Assembly (NCBI RefSeq): GCF_003990445.1
Contig: NZ_REEZ01000001.1
Coordinates: 1-64,000, forward strand
DNA from: Pararhodobacter zhoushanensis
GTDB taxonomy: Bacteria > Pseudomonadota > Alphaproteobacteria > Rhodobacterales > Rhodobacteraceae
Direction: 5' to 3'
Length of the DNA stretch: 64,000 nt
Below, piece by piece: positions 55,980 through 64,000 of the stretch; the stretch's first letter is position 1; each line of letters starts with the position of its first letter. The notes beneath the pieces are model-generated. The model made no database searches, was not told the DNA's origin, and worked only from the letters and a program-made list of their open reading frames with translations. The position numbers and the translations under genes were made by a program.

Positions 55980-56927
55980 ATGCTCAGAACACTCATCGCG
56001 GCAGGCTTGGGCCTTGGACTGGCTGCAACGGCGGCGTCCGGCCAAACCGTCGGTATCGCCACCTCGAATCCGGGGTCGCTGTTTTACAACATTGGCACCG
56101 CCGTCGCGAACGCGGCCAACAATTCCGGGCTCAACACCACCATCCAGCCCGCCACCAGCCCCAACCAGTTCATTCCCTATCTGAACTCGGGCGGGATCGA
56201 ATTCGGAGTCGCCAACCTGCAAGAGGTCAATTACGCTTTCTCAGGCGAGGCCTGGTGGAACGGTGTGCAGAACCCCAACCTCAGGATCGTCGGCATGCTG
56301 ATGCCGCTCAACGAAGCGATCTTCGTGCGGGCGGACAGTGGCATCATGACGCTTGAAGACCTGCGCGGACAGCCGATGACGGATGGCTACACCGCCCAGA
56401 ACACGATCCTGCCGCAGCTTGATGCGATCTATGCAACCGCCGGGATGACGCGGGACGAGATGACCGGCGTGAACGTCGCATCGGTGGTTGCCGGTGCCGA
56501 TGCCTTCATTTCGGGTGACGCCGTTGGCTTCATCTTTGCCCATGGCGCTGGCAAGGTTCGCGAGGCTGATGCGGCCGTCGGCGGCTTGCGCGCCCTGACC
56601 GTGACGGATTCCTCCGAGGCCGGCCTCGCGGCAGCGCGGGCTTTCTGGCCCACGGCGTCCTTTGTGACGATGGCCGCCGGGTCCGCGCCCGGTGTGCTTG
56701 AGGACGGCGTCTATATCTCGTTCCCGCAGGTGGTCTTTACCAATGCCAGCGTGTCCGATGATGTGGTCTACGCCATGGCCCGGGCGATGTACGAAGGGCG
56801 CGACGATATGATCGCCGTGTTCCCGCCGTTCGGCGCCTTCGACCCTGAAAGCATGCACGGTGATCCCGGCGTGGTTCCGTTCCACCCGGGTGCGCTTCGG
56901 TTCTTCACCGAAGCCGGCCTGAACTGA
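55980..56927 (+). CDS. TAXI family TRAP transporter solute-binding protein
   Basis: The 315-residue periplasmic protein has a signal peptide (TLIAAGLGLGLAATAASG), then the TAXI-type opening VGIATSNPGSLFYNIGTAVANA and IEFGVANLQEVNYAFSGE. TAXI proteins deliver solutes, often carboxylates, to fused TRAP permeases. AGGGAGGAAG precedes the ATG. It heads the catabolic operon and lies nine bases before the permease gene. Confidence 0.9.
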   Translation: MLRTLIAAGLGLGLAATAASGQTVGIATSNPGSLFYNIGTAVANAANNSGLNTTIQPATSPNQFIPYLNSGGIEFGVANLQEVNYAFSGEAWWNGVQNPNLRIVGMLMPLNEAIFVRADSGIMTLEDLRGQPMTDGYTAQNTILPQLDAIYATAGMTRDEMTGVNVASVVAGADAFISGDAVGFIFAHGAGKVREADAAVGGLRALTVTDSSEAGLAAARAFWPTASFVTMAAGSAPGVLEDGVYISFPQVVFTNASVSDDVVYAMARAMYEGRDDMIAVFPPFGAFDPESMHGDPGVVPFHPGALRFFTEAGLN

Positions 56928-56936
56928 GGGCGGCAG

Positions 56937-58877
56937 ATGTCCGAAACCAGTACCGGAGGGGCCGTTCGCGGCCTCTCTCCCCAGCTCTGGCGTCCTGTGG
57001 CCAACGGGCTGGCCGCTCTGCTGATCCTCATCGCCTGCGCCTGGGCGCTGAACGTGCCGCGCTATCTGGGTGTCAGCTATTACCCGCAGCAATTCTTTGC
57101 GCTGATCCTGTCGATGGCATTGCCGCTGGCCTTCCTGAGCTATCCTGCGCGCCGCACGTCACAACGCATCACCCTGCCCTGGCATGATCTGGCGCTGGCG
57201 GTTCTGGCCATGGCGACGATGCTCTATATCACCATCAACTACCCGCAACTGGTGCTTCAGATCTTCAGCCGCCCCATGGCGGTCTGGCTGCCGGGTCTGA
57301 TCGTCACGCTTCTGGTGCTGGAAGCGTTGCGCCGGGCGACGGGCTGGGCGCTGGTGATCATCATCGCCGCCTTCCTGATCTATGCGATGTTCGGCAATTA
57401 CATCCCCGGACGCCTGCAGGGCCGGGCCCAGCCCTGGGATTTGCTGGCCGGGTATATGGCGTTTGATTCCAATGGTATCCTTGGGTTGCCCATTTCCGTC
57501 GCTGCGACCGTGGTGATCACGTTCATCCTGTTCGGCTCGTTGCTGGCGACGACCGGCGGCACCCGATTTTTCACCGATGCGGCGATGCTCGGCATGGGCC
57601 GGTTTCGCGGCGGCTCGATGAAGATCGCCGTTCTGGCCTCGGGGCTCTTCGGCTCGATCTCGGGATCGGCGGTGGCCAATGTGGTGGGGACCGGCGTGAT
57701 CACCATCCCGATGATCAAGAAGGATGGCTATCCGGCGCACAAGGCCGCCGCGATCGAAGCTGTCGCCTCGACCGGCGGGCAGCTGATGCCGCCGGTGATG
57801 GGGGCTTCGGCCTTTCTGATGGCCGAGTTCCTGTCGGTGCCCTATTCGACCATCGTCGTCGCCGCCCTTGTCCCGGCGATCCTGTATTACGTCGCCCTGT
57901 TCATTCAGGCCGATCTTGAGGCCGCGCGCCTGAACATCGCCCCGGTGCCCAAGGACGCTCTGCCCTCGGGCAAGGGCGTGATCTTTGGCCTGCACTTCGT
58001 CTTTGCCTTTGCCGTACTGATCTATGCGCTGTTCGTGATGCGCTGGCAGCCAGAGAAAGCGGCGCTGCTTGGCGCGCTGTCGCTCATGCTCACGGCGCTG
58101 ATTTTTGGCTATCAGGGCGAGCGGCCAAAGATCGGCGCGCTGATCGGCACGCTGGCCTCGACCGGGCACGCGGTGGTCGAGATCATCCTGATCTCTGCCG
58201 CCTCGGGGCTTGTGATCGGCGCGCTCAACGTGACCGGGTTGTCTTTCAACCTGACCTATCTGCTGGTGCAGGTCGGTGGCGGGTCGGTGATCGCGTTGCT
58301 GGCACTGTCGGCCATCGTCTGCATCATTCTGGGCATGGGCCTGCCGACTTTGGGCGTCTATGTGTTGCTTGCCGCGCTGGTTGCGCCCGCGCTGGTGCAG
58401 GTTGGCATCGAACCGATCGCCGCGCATCTTTACGTGCTTTATTTCGGCATGATGTCGATGATCACGCCGCCCATCGCGCTTGCCGCTTTTGCGGCAGCCT
58501 CGATTGCGCGCGCGCCAGCGATGGCGACCGGCTGGGCGGCGATGCGGTTTGGCTGGTCGGCCTATGTCATCCCGGTGTTGTTCGTGTTCTCGCCGACGCT
58601 GATCATGATCGGCGCGCCGGTCGATATCGCCATTGCGATCATCACCGCCGTGATGGGCGTCTGGCTGATCTCGGCCGCGTTCGCCGGGTTCTTCGCCCGG
58701 CGGCTGTCGGGGGCGATGCGCGGGTTGTTTGCCGCCTTCGGCTTGCTCGCGCTGATCCCGGCAGGGGCGTTCCCGGGGGCTGAGGTTTCCGATCTGCTCG
58801 GCGTCGCCGGCGGGATCGCGGTGATGACCTTCGAGATCATCAAACGCAAACGGCTGGCCGCCGGGGGGGCAGCATGA
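56937..58877 (+). CDS. Fused TRAP transporter permease (DctQM type)
   Basis: The 646-residue protein has about 15 or more hydrophobic helices. The small (DctQ-like) and large (DctM-like) subunits appear fused, as usual with TAXI systems. Family segments include FGSISGSAVANVVGTGVITIP, STGGQLMPPVMGASAF and ILGMGLPTLGVYVLLAAL. It imports a solute using a Na+ or H+ gradient. Its end overlaps the IclR gene by four bases. Confidence 0.92.
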   Translation: MSETSTGGAVRGLSPQLWRPVANGLAALLILIACAWALNVPRYLGVSYYPQQFFALILSMALPLAFLSYPARRTSQRITLPWHDLALAVLAMATMLYITINYPQLVLQIFSRPMAVWLPGLIVTLLVLEALRRATGWALVIIIAAFLIYAMFGNYIPGRLQGRAQPWDLLAGYMAFDSNGILGLPISVAATVVITFILFGSLLATTGGTRFFTDAAMLGMGRFRGGSMKIAVLASGLFGSISGSAVANVVGTGVITIPMIKKDGYPAHKAAAIEAVASTGGQLMPPVMGASAFLMAEFLSVPYSTIVVAALVPAILYYVALFIQADLEAARLNIAPVPKDALPSGKGVIFGLHFVFAFAVLIYALFVMRWQPEKAALLGALSLMLTALIFGYQGERPKIGALIGTLASTGHAVVEIILISAASGLVIGALNVTGLSFNLTYLLVQVGGGSVIALLALSAIVCIILGMGLPTLGVYVLLAALVAPALVQVGIEPIAAHLYVLYFGMMSMITPPIALAAFAAASIARAPAMATGWAAMRFGWSAYVIPVLFVFSPTLIMIGAPVDIAIAIITAVMGVWLISAAFAGFFARRLSGAMRGLFAAFGLLALIPAGAFPGAEVSDLLGVAGGIAVMTFEIIKRKRLAAGGAA

Positions 58878-59665
58878 GCGGCACCAACAGCGCCGACCGC
58901 ATTCTTGCGATCCTCGATCTGTTCACCGAGGATCGTCTTGAATGGACGCCTGAGGATCTGATGGCCGCCTTGGGCTATTCGCGCCCGACGCTCTATCGCT
59001 ACCTCAAGTCCTTGCGCGAATCCGGGCTGCTGATCTCGCAACCCGGTGCAGGGTTCACGCTGGGTCCGCGCATGGTCGAGCTCGATTATCTGATGCGCAA
59101 ATCCGATCCGTTGGTTGCGTCCGGGCAGTCCATTCTGCAGTCCCTGACGCAGGCCTACCCCTGCTCGGCGCTTCTGGTGCGCTGGTATGGCAGCAAATTG
59201 CTCTGCGTCGCCTCTGAGTGTTCGACCCCGCATCCGCTGTCCTCGTATCCGCGCGGACGGCCGATGCCTTTGGCCCGGGGCGCGATCAGCCGGGCGATCA
59301 TGGCATGGCTGCCAATCCGCCAACTGCAAACGATGGTCGAGGAAAATCTGGCCGAAATGTCGAGCGTCGGTCTGGGCCGCACCACGGACGAGGTGCTGGC
59401 CTCACTGCGCCGGGTGCGCCGCGCCGGGTTTGCCACCGCACATGGCGAGGTCACACCCGGCGTGATCGGCGTCTCGGCGCCGGTCTTTGACGCAGGGCAA
59501 GCGCCGATTGCGGCGCTGACAGTCACAATCGCCGGGCAAGAAGTGACGCCTGAGCGGCTGGATGCGATCGCCTCGGACATCATGCGCCATGCTGCGGCCT
59601 TGTCCGCCGATCTGGGCCAGCGGCGCACGGATCAGGATCCCCCGCGCCGGGCGGCCAATGACTGA
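58874..59665 (+). CDS. IclR family transcriptional regulator
   Basis: The 263-residue protein has a winged-helix domain (RILAILDLFTEDRLEWTPEDLMAALGYSRPTLYRYLKSL) and an IclR effector domain (ALARGAISRAIMAWLP-like segment, VSAPVFDAGQAPIAALTVT). It is placed inside the operon between permease and enzyme genes, so it probably controls its own cluster in response to the substrate or a breakdown product. Confidence 0.92.
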   Translation: MSGTNSADRILAILDLFTEDRLEWTPEDLMAALGYSRPTLYRYLKSLRESGLLISQPGAGFTLGPRMVELDYLMRKSDPLVASGQSILQSLTQAYPCSALLVRWYGSKLLCVASECSTPHPLSSYPRGRPMPLARGAISRAIMAWLPIRQLQTMVEENLAEMSSVGLGRTTDEVLASLRRVRRAGFATAHGEVTPGVIGVSAPVFDAGQAPIAALTVTIAGQEVTPERLDAIASDIMRHAAALSADLGQRRTDQDPPRRAAND

Positions 59666-59690
59666 GACCAACGTCCGATACGGAGCGACC

Positions 59691-60707
59691 ATGAAAAAGA
59701 TCGACGTCTTCAACCATATCTGGCCCACACCCTTCTACGAGGCGTTGATCGATCACATCGGCACGATGAGCGACATCACCAACCGCTCGGGTCAGGTTCC
59801 GATGATGACCAATCTCGACCGCCGCTTCGCGGTCATGGATATGTTCGGGCCCGATTACGTGCAGATCCTGTCGCTGGCCTCGCCGCCGCTGGAGCTGCTG
59901 GCAGGCCCGCAAAAGGCGCTCGAGCTGAGCCGGATCGGTTCGGACGCGATGGCCGAGCTGTGCCTGAAATACCCCGACCGCTTTCCCGGCTTTATCGGCA
60001 CCGCGCCGATGAACAACATGGACGCCTGCATCGACGAATGCCGCCGCGCCATCGAAGATCTGGGCGCTGTCGGCATGCAGATCTTCACCAACATCGCCGG
60101 TGACCCGGTGGATCTGGCGCAATACGCCCCGTTCTTTGACTACATGGCCACGGCGGGCAAGCCGGTCTGGCTGCATCCCGCGCGCGGCATGGGGTTCTCG
60201 GACTACAAGAACGAGACGCGCTCGGAATACGAGATCTGGTGGACCTTTGGCTGGCCGTATGAAACCTCGGCCGCGATGGCGCGCATGGTGTTTTCGGGGT
60301 TCTTCGACCGCTTCCCGGGCCTGAAAGTCATCACCCATCACGCAGGCGGCATGGTGCCCTATTTCGAAGGCCGCGTCGGGCCGGGCTGGGATCAGATGGG
60401 CGCACGCACCACGGACCGCGATCTCAAGCCGGTGCTGACATCCCTCAAACGCCCGCATCTGGACTATTTCAAAGAGTTCCACGCCGACACCGCCACCTTC
60501 GGCTCACGTCAGGCAATCGAGCACGCGATTTCGTTCTTTGGCGAGGATCGGGTGCTGTTTGCCTCGGATGCGCCGTTCGATCCCGAAGGCGGGCCAATGT
60601 ATATCCGCGAGACCATCCGCATCATCGAAGACATGGAGATCAGCGATGCACTGCGCCGCAAACTGTTTCAGGACAACGCCGTGGCGCTTCTGGGTCTGAA
60701 ACTCTGA
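59691..60707 (+). CDS. Amidohydrolase-2 family protein (ACMSD/decarboxylase-like)
   Basis: The 338-residue TIM-barrel protein resembles the ACMSD and gamma-resorcylate-decarboxylase group. Visible elements are WLHPARGMG, VITHHAGGMVPYFEGRV (metal or catalytic His) and FASDAPFDPEGG (conserved Asp). The N-terminal metal motif reads FNHIW (F7-N8-H9) rather than the usual H-x-H, so one metal ligand is altered. GGAG precedes the ATG at 59691. A decarboxylase or hydrolase acting on the imported compound is likely, as an inference. Confidence 0.85.
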   Translation: MKKIDVFNHIWPTPFYEALIDHIGTMSDITNRSGQVPMMTNLDRRFAVMDMFGPDYVQILSLASPPLELLAGPQKALELSRIGSDAMAELCLKYPDRFPGFIGTAPMNNMDACIDECRRAIEDLGAVGMQIFTNIAGDPVDLAQYAPFFDYMATAGKPVWLHPARGMGFSDYKNETRSEYEIWWTFGWPYETSAAMARMVFSGFFDRFPGLKVITHHAGGMVPYFEGRVGPGWDQMGARTTDRDLKPVLTSLKRPHLDYFKEFHADTATFGSRQAIEHAISFFGEDRVLFASDAPFDPEGGPMYIRETIRIIEDMEISDALRRKLFQDNAVALLGLKL

Positions 60708-60721
60708 GACAGGACTAAGCC

Positions 60722-62323
60722 ATGATTGATTTCTCAAAAACCTATGACGTCGTGATTGTCGGCGGCGGCCCGGTCGGTACCGGGCTTGCCATCGAACTGG
60801 GACAACGCGGCCACTCGGTCGCCCTGATCGAGCGCCACGCGACACTCCATAAGGTGCCCCGCGGCCAGAACCTGACACAGCGGACCATGGAGCATTTTCA
60901 GTCCTGGGGATGCGAGGCCGCGATCCGAGCGGCCCGCACTGTTCCGCAGGGCTATGCGATTGGCGGCATGACCTCGTATCGCACGCTGTTGTCGGGGTAT
61001 CACTACGACTGGCTGCAGCGAGATCTGGTCGCGCCCTATTACAACGCCGCCAATGAACGCCTGCCGCAGTACCAGACCGAAGCCGTCCTGCGCGCCCGTG
61101 CCGCTGAGTTGCCGGGCGTGGACATAGCGCTTGGCTGGACCGCCCGGGATGTCGCGCAAAACGCCGAGAGTGCGACGGTCACGCTCACCGATGCCCAAGG
61201 CAACCCCGCCACAGTAGCGGGGCGCTACGTGGTTGGATGCGACGGTGCACGTTCGGCGATCCGCGAGGCTGTGGGCATCCCGCAGACCAGCTCGGAGCAT
61301 GACAAACTGATGGTCCTGCTGGTGTTCAAATCGACCGACCTGCATGACCACCTCAAACGCTATCCCGGCAAACAGTTCTATTGCGTGCTGGACCGCGCGC
61401 TTGAAGGCTATTGGCTGTTTTTTGGCCGGGTCGATCTGGGCACGACGTGGTTTTTCCATGCGCCGGTCCCGGCGGGCACGACGCGCGAGAATTTCGACTT
61501 CAAGGCCTATCTCGAACAGGCGGTCGGCGCGCCGATTGGCGTCGAGTTCGAGCATATCGGCTTTTGGGATCTGCGCATCGCGCTGGCAGACACCTACCGT
61601 GCAGGACGGGTTTTCATCGCGGGCGACGCCTGCCATTCGCACCCGCCTTATGGCGGCTACGGGGTCAATACCGGGCTGGAAGACGCGCGCAACCTGGGCT
61701 GGAAACTGTCCGCCGCGCTTGAAGGCTGGGCCGGGGACGCGTTGCTCGACAGCTACAGCGCGGAACGCCAGCCGGTTTTCAAGGGCACTGCCGAGCATTT
61801 CATCGAGCGTTTCATCCGCGAAGACCGCGATTTCCTCAACGCCCACAGCCCCGAAGAGCAGGGCGAGGCGGCTTTCCGCAAGGCGTGGGACAGCCGTAAC
61901 GAGGGATCGAGCGAAGTGATGTCTTTCGCGCCGAATTATCAGGGCTCGCCCCTCGTGACCGGCGAGCCGGGACACCCGGACGCGCGCGGTACGCATCAGT
62001 TCGCCACCCGGGGCGGGCATCACCTTGCACCGGCAACGCTGGACGATGGCCGCGCGGTTTTCGACACATTGGGCCGCGGCTTCACGCTGTTGGCGCTGGG
62101 GGCCCCGGACGAGGCGACTCAGGCCTTTCGCCGGGCCGCCGACGCGGCGGGCATCCCGCTGACCCTTGTCCACCAACCCCACGCCGGCGCGGCGGGCGCG
62201 CGCTATGAAGCGCCGCTGGTGCTCGTGCGACCGGATCACTATGTCGCCTGGTCGGGCACCGATGCCACGGATGCCACCCGGATTCTCACCCGTGCCGCAG
62301 GGCATAGCAGCGAGCCTTCATGA
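60722..62323 (+). CDS. FAD-dependent aromatic monooxygenase (PheA/TfdB-like)
   Basis: The 533-residue flavoprotein has the nucleotide-binding VVIVGGGPVGTGLAIELGQRG, the middle DG motif GCDGARSAIREAVGI and the GD motif FIAGDACHSHPPYGGYGVN. A C-terminal thioredoxin-like domain ends with LVRPDHYVAWSG. This is the group A hydroxylase plan of PheA, TfdB and MhpA enzymes, which hydroxylate phenols. It lies 14 bases after the amidohydrolase and overlaps the next gene by four. Confidence 0.92.
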   Translation: MIDFSKTYDVVIVGGGPVGTGLAIELGQRGHSVALIERHATLHKVPRGQNLTQRTMEHFQSWGCEAAIRAARTVPQGYAIGGMTSYRTLLSGYHYDWLQRDLVAPYYNAANERLPQYQTEAVLRARAAELPGVDIALGWTARDVAQNAESATVTLTDAQGNPATVAGRYVVGCDGARSAIREAVGIPQTSSEHDKLMVLLVFKSTDLHDHLKRYPGKQFYCVLDRALEGYWLFFGRVDLGTTWFFHAPVPAGTTRENFDFKAYLEQAVGAPIGVEFEHIGFWDLRIALADTYRAGRVFIAGDACHSHPPYGGYGVNTGLEDARNLGWKLSAALEGWAGDALLDSYSAERQPVFKGTAEHFIERFIREDRDFLNAHSPEEQGEAAFRKAWDSRNEGSSEVMSFAPNYQGSPLVTGEPGHPDARGTHQFATRGGHHLAPATLDDGRAVFDTLGRGFTLLALGAPDEATQAFRRAADAAGIPLTLVHQPHAGAAGARYEAPLVLVRPDHYVAWSGTDATDATRILTRAAGHSSEPS

Positions 62324-63066
62324 CACTGGAACTGATTGAAACCATTACCGTCATCGCTATCGGCTTCGCGCTGGGCGGTATTCTCAAAGGCGCGACCGGC
62401 GTCGGCGCACCGATCATCGCGGTGCCGTTGCTGGCGATCTATTTCGATGTGCGCTTCGCCATCGTGATCTTCTCGATCCCGAACATCCTGCCCAACATCT
62501 GGCAGGCATGGGCCTATCGCAAGACGCTTTTGCCGTTGCGCTTTGTTGTGCCCTTCACGCTGGCTGGCATGGTGGGCGCGGCCTGTGGCACATGGGTTCT
62601 GGCCAATGCACCCACGGATCTGCTGCCGCTCGGTGTCGCGGGTGCCGTCCTTCTCTACATCGGTTTTCGTCTGCTGCGCCCGCATTGGGTTCTGCCCTAC
62701 CCCAAGGCCGTGAAACTGGCTCCGCCGGTCGGTTTCATCGCCGGGATGCTGCAAACGGCGTCGGGCCTGTCCGCTCCGGCATCGGTCACGTTTCTGAGCG
62801 CGATGAAGCTGGATCGTGCGGCCTTTATTCCCACCGTTTCGGCGTTCTTCATCGGTCTGGGCGTGGTGCAGATCCCGATGCTGATCGGCTACGGGTTCCT
62901 GACGCCCGAGCGCGCGCTGCTTTCGGCCGCCGCGCTGATCCCGCTGACCGCGGCGATGCCACTGGGCGCCCGGCTGGTGCGGCATCTGCCCAAGGAAGTC
63001 TTTGATCGCGTGATCCTGGGCCTGCTTGCGATCCTTGCGATCAAGCTTTTGGTCACCGCGTTCTGA
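62320..63066 (+). CDS. TSUP (TauE/SafE) family permease
   Basis: The 248-residue membrane protein has seven or eight helices and the family opening FALGGILKGATGVGAPIIAVPLLA. TSUP members move sulfite, sulfoacetate or other organic anions. Its four-base overlap with the monooxygenase makes it the last gene of the operon. It may export a product or anion. Confidence 0.88.
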   Translation: MTLELIETITVIAIGFALGGILKGATGVGAPIIAVPLLAIYFDVRFAIVIFSIPNILPNIWQAWAYRKTLLPLRFVVPFTLAGMVGAACGTWVLANAPTDLLPLGVAGAVLLYIGFRLLRPHWVLPYPKAVKLAPPVGFIAGMLQTASGLSAPASVTFLSAMKLDRAAFIPTVSAFFIGLGVVQIPMLIGYGFLTPERALLSAAALIPLTAAMPLGARLVRHLPKEVFDRVILGLLAILAIKLLVTAF

Positions 63067-63102
63067 GAGTGGCGCAGCAGGGAAGCGGCGGAACGCTGGC
63101 CC

Positions 63103-63732
63103 TCAGACTGACCGCCGCGCCTGCGCGAGCGCCCGCGCCGCCGCCTCAGGATCAGGCTGCCCGCAAATGGCCGAGACCACAGCCAGCCCCTGCGCACCCG
63201 CCGCAACCACCTGCGCGACATGCGCCGCTTTCAGTCCGCCGATGGCCACGGCGGGCACCCGGCTGGCAGCGACCTGCGCCGCCAGCCCGTCAAAGCCGAC
63301 GGGCTGCTTGTGGTCGGTCTTGGTCGGCGTGGCAAAGACCGGCCCCGCGCCGATGTAATCCACCAGCGCGGGGTCAGCCGCCTTCGCCAGCGCGGGCGTC
63401 TCGACCGACAGTCCAAGGATCGCCCCGGCCCCGACACGCGCCCGCGCCTCGGCCACCGACATATCGCCCTGCCCGATGTGCAGCCCATCCGCCCCCAGCG
63501 CCACCGCTGCGGCGACATCATCGTTGATGATCAGCCGCGCGCCGGTGCCCGCCAGCGCCGCCTGCAACGCACGCCCGGTCGCGATCATCGCCGCCGTATC
63601 GGCGTCTTTGTCGCGCAGCTGCACCATCGTGACCCCGCCCGCCACGGCACGGCGGGCAGTTTCGACCATGCCGATCCCGGCGCAAAGCCCGGGATCGAGC
63701 ACGAGATAGAGCGAGAGATCGAAATCCTTCAC
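63103..63732 (-). CDS. thiE: Thiamine phosphate synthase
   Basis: ThiE joins HMP-PP and thiazole phosphate to thiamine phosphate. The 209-residue product has all motifs: VQLRDK (37-42), IIND (68-71), HIGQGD (85-90), GAGPVFATPTK (128-138) and AIGGL. The start is GTG at 63732, overlapping the thiM stop (GTGA). It converges on the TSUP gene. A degenerate paralogue lies at 49430. Confidence 0.95.
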   Translation of the reverse strand: MKDFDLSLYLVLDPGLCAGIGMVETARRAVAGGVTMVQLRDKDADTAAMIATGRALQAALAGTGARLIINDDVAAAVALGADGLHIGQGDMSVAEARARVGAGAILGLSVETPALAKAADPALVDYIGAGPVFATPTKTDHKQPVGFDGLAAQVAASRVPAVAIGGLKAAHVAQVVAAGAQGLAVVSAICGQPDPEAAARALAQARRSV

Positions 63733-64000
63733 GCCGCGACATCCTCGGCGCTGTGGATCACCGCCTCGGCGTCCAGCGCCTCGGGAGTCACCGCATGCAG
63801 CGCATCGAGGAACCGGGGCGCAAAACTGCCCGGCCCCTGCGCGCCCGGGTGCGCCCGCTGCCCGGCGACGGCGAAATGGGCCAGCGCCGCGACGGTCGCG
63901 TCGAACGGATCGGCTGCCAGTGCCGCATAGGCCCCGCACAAGCCGGTCAGCGAACACCCCAGCGCGGTGTTCATCGGCATCCACGGCGAGCCGCCTTCGA
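63729..64000 (-). CDS. thiM: Hydroxyethylthiazole kinase ThiM, 3' part (truncated by window end)
   Basis: The last ~90 codons are present: GGSPWMPMNTALGCSLTGLCGAYAAL followed by PFDATVAALAHFAVAG and GPGSFAPRFLDAL, as in the ThiM C-terminus. The segment ALGCSL corresponds to the conserved G-C of the active site. The 5' end lies beyond 64000. ThiM phosphorylates hydroxyethylthiazole for salvage and hands it to ThiE. Confidence 0.88.
   Translation of the reverse strand, partial: EGGSPWMPMNTALGCSLTGLCGAYAALAADPFDATVAALAHFAVAGQRAHPGAQGPGSFAPRFLDALHAVTPEALDAEAVIHSAEDVAA

Noticed and set aside
57159-58427. Minus-strand open frame opposite the TRAP permease
   Set aside because: It is extremely polar and Arg/Gln/Asp rich, as expected of the complement of membrane-helix codons.
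60734-62305. 523-codon minus-strand open frame opposite the FAD monooxygenase
   Set aside because: It is the antisense of a gene with full flavoprotein motifs and has none of its own.
1-64000. CRISPR array, prophage or insertion sequence
   Set aside because: No regularly spaced repeats, transposase motifs, or phage structural genes were seen on either strand.

Overview
The window is a high-GC, gene-dense chromosomal segment of an alphaproteobacterium, most likely order Rhodobacterales (Rhodobacter/Paracoccus/Roseobacter relatives). Support: a Shemin-type 5-aminolevulinate synthase (hemA) with an FNR-like box upstream; the conserved run dusB(nifR3)-ntrB-ntrC-ntrY-ntrX-trkA-trkH-hfq-hflX; a fused ispDF; a class II DAHP synthase; an NtrC without the sigma54-contact loop, as described for Rhodobacter capsulatus. 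No IS element, prophage or CRISPR array was seen.

Layout. 0-4.6 kb: a PhyH-type oxygenase with a small ribbon-helix-helix protein, a Cys-rich secreted protein, the operon yicC-gmk-gamma carbonic anhydrase (minus), and a PAS protein. 4.7-13 kb: class II DAHP synthase, a GlxA/AraC regulator, two tandem secreted Cys-rich paralogues joined to a MocA-like nucleotidyltransferase, a cytochrome P450, a small membrane protein, an M20 peptidase and a secreted protein. 13-18.3 kb: hemA, a RodZ-like protein, ispG and a divergent FliG-family protein preceded by a perfect FNR palindrome. 18.3-30.2 kb (minus): the nitrogen-control/potassium/Hfq block. 30.4-32.5 kb: ispDF-pgpA-cinA. 32.7-35.2 kb: an ammonium transporter facing a PepSY-cytochrome b561-membrane LuxR operon. 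35.3-40.6 kb: a RatA/COQ10-like protein, hpt, a Sel1-repeat protein, a methyltransferase, an unassigned alpha/beta-hydrolase-like protein, pyrC and a Flp-like pilin. 40.7-49.3 kb: an amidase, a CocE-type hydrolase and an oligopeptide ABC transporter with fused ATPases. 49.4-54.9 kb: a divergent ThiE-like protein, M32 carboxypeptidase, ctaA, a TrmJ-type methyltransferase and a BaiN-like flavoprotein. 55.2 kb: tRNA-Gln(UUG). 55.3-56 kb: a non-coding stretch that may hold a gene remnant. 56-63 kb: a compact catabolic operon (TAXI-TRAP transporter, IclR regulator, amidohydrolase, FAD monooxygenase, TSUP permease). 63.1-64 kb: thiE and the truncated 3' part of thiM.

Points of most interest: the catabolic operon beside tRNA-Gln and its amidohydrolase with an altered metal motif; the FNR box in front of a divergent FliG; NtrC lacking both GAFTGA and the Walker-B glutamate, set against a sigma54-like site before amt; a membrane-tethered LuxR regulator with cytochrome b561 and PepSY; and hairpin-rich repeats placed at three convergent gene junctions. 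Everything here comes from reading the sequence. No database search was run, so family names rest on recognised motifs and gene order.
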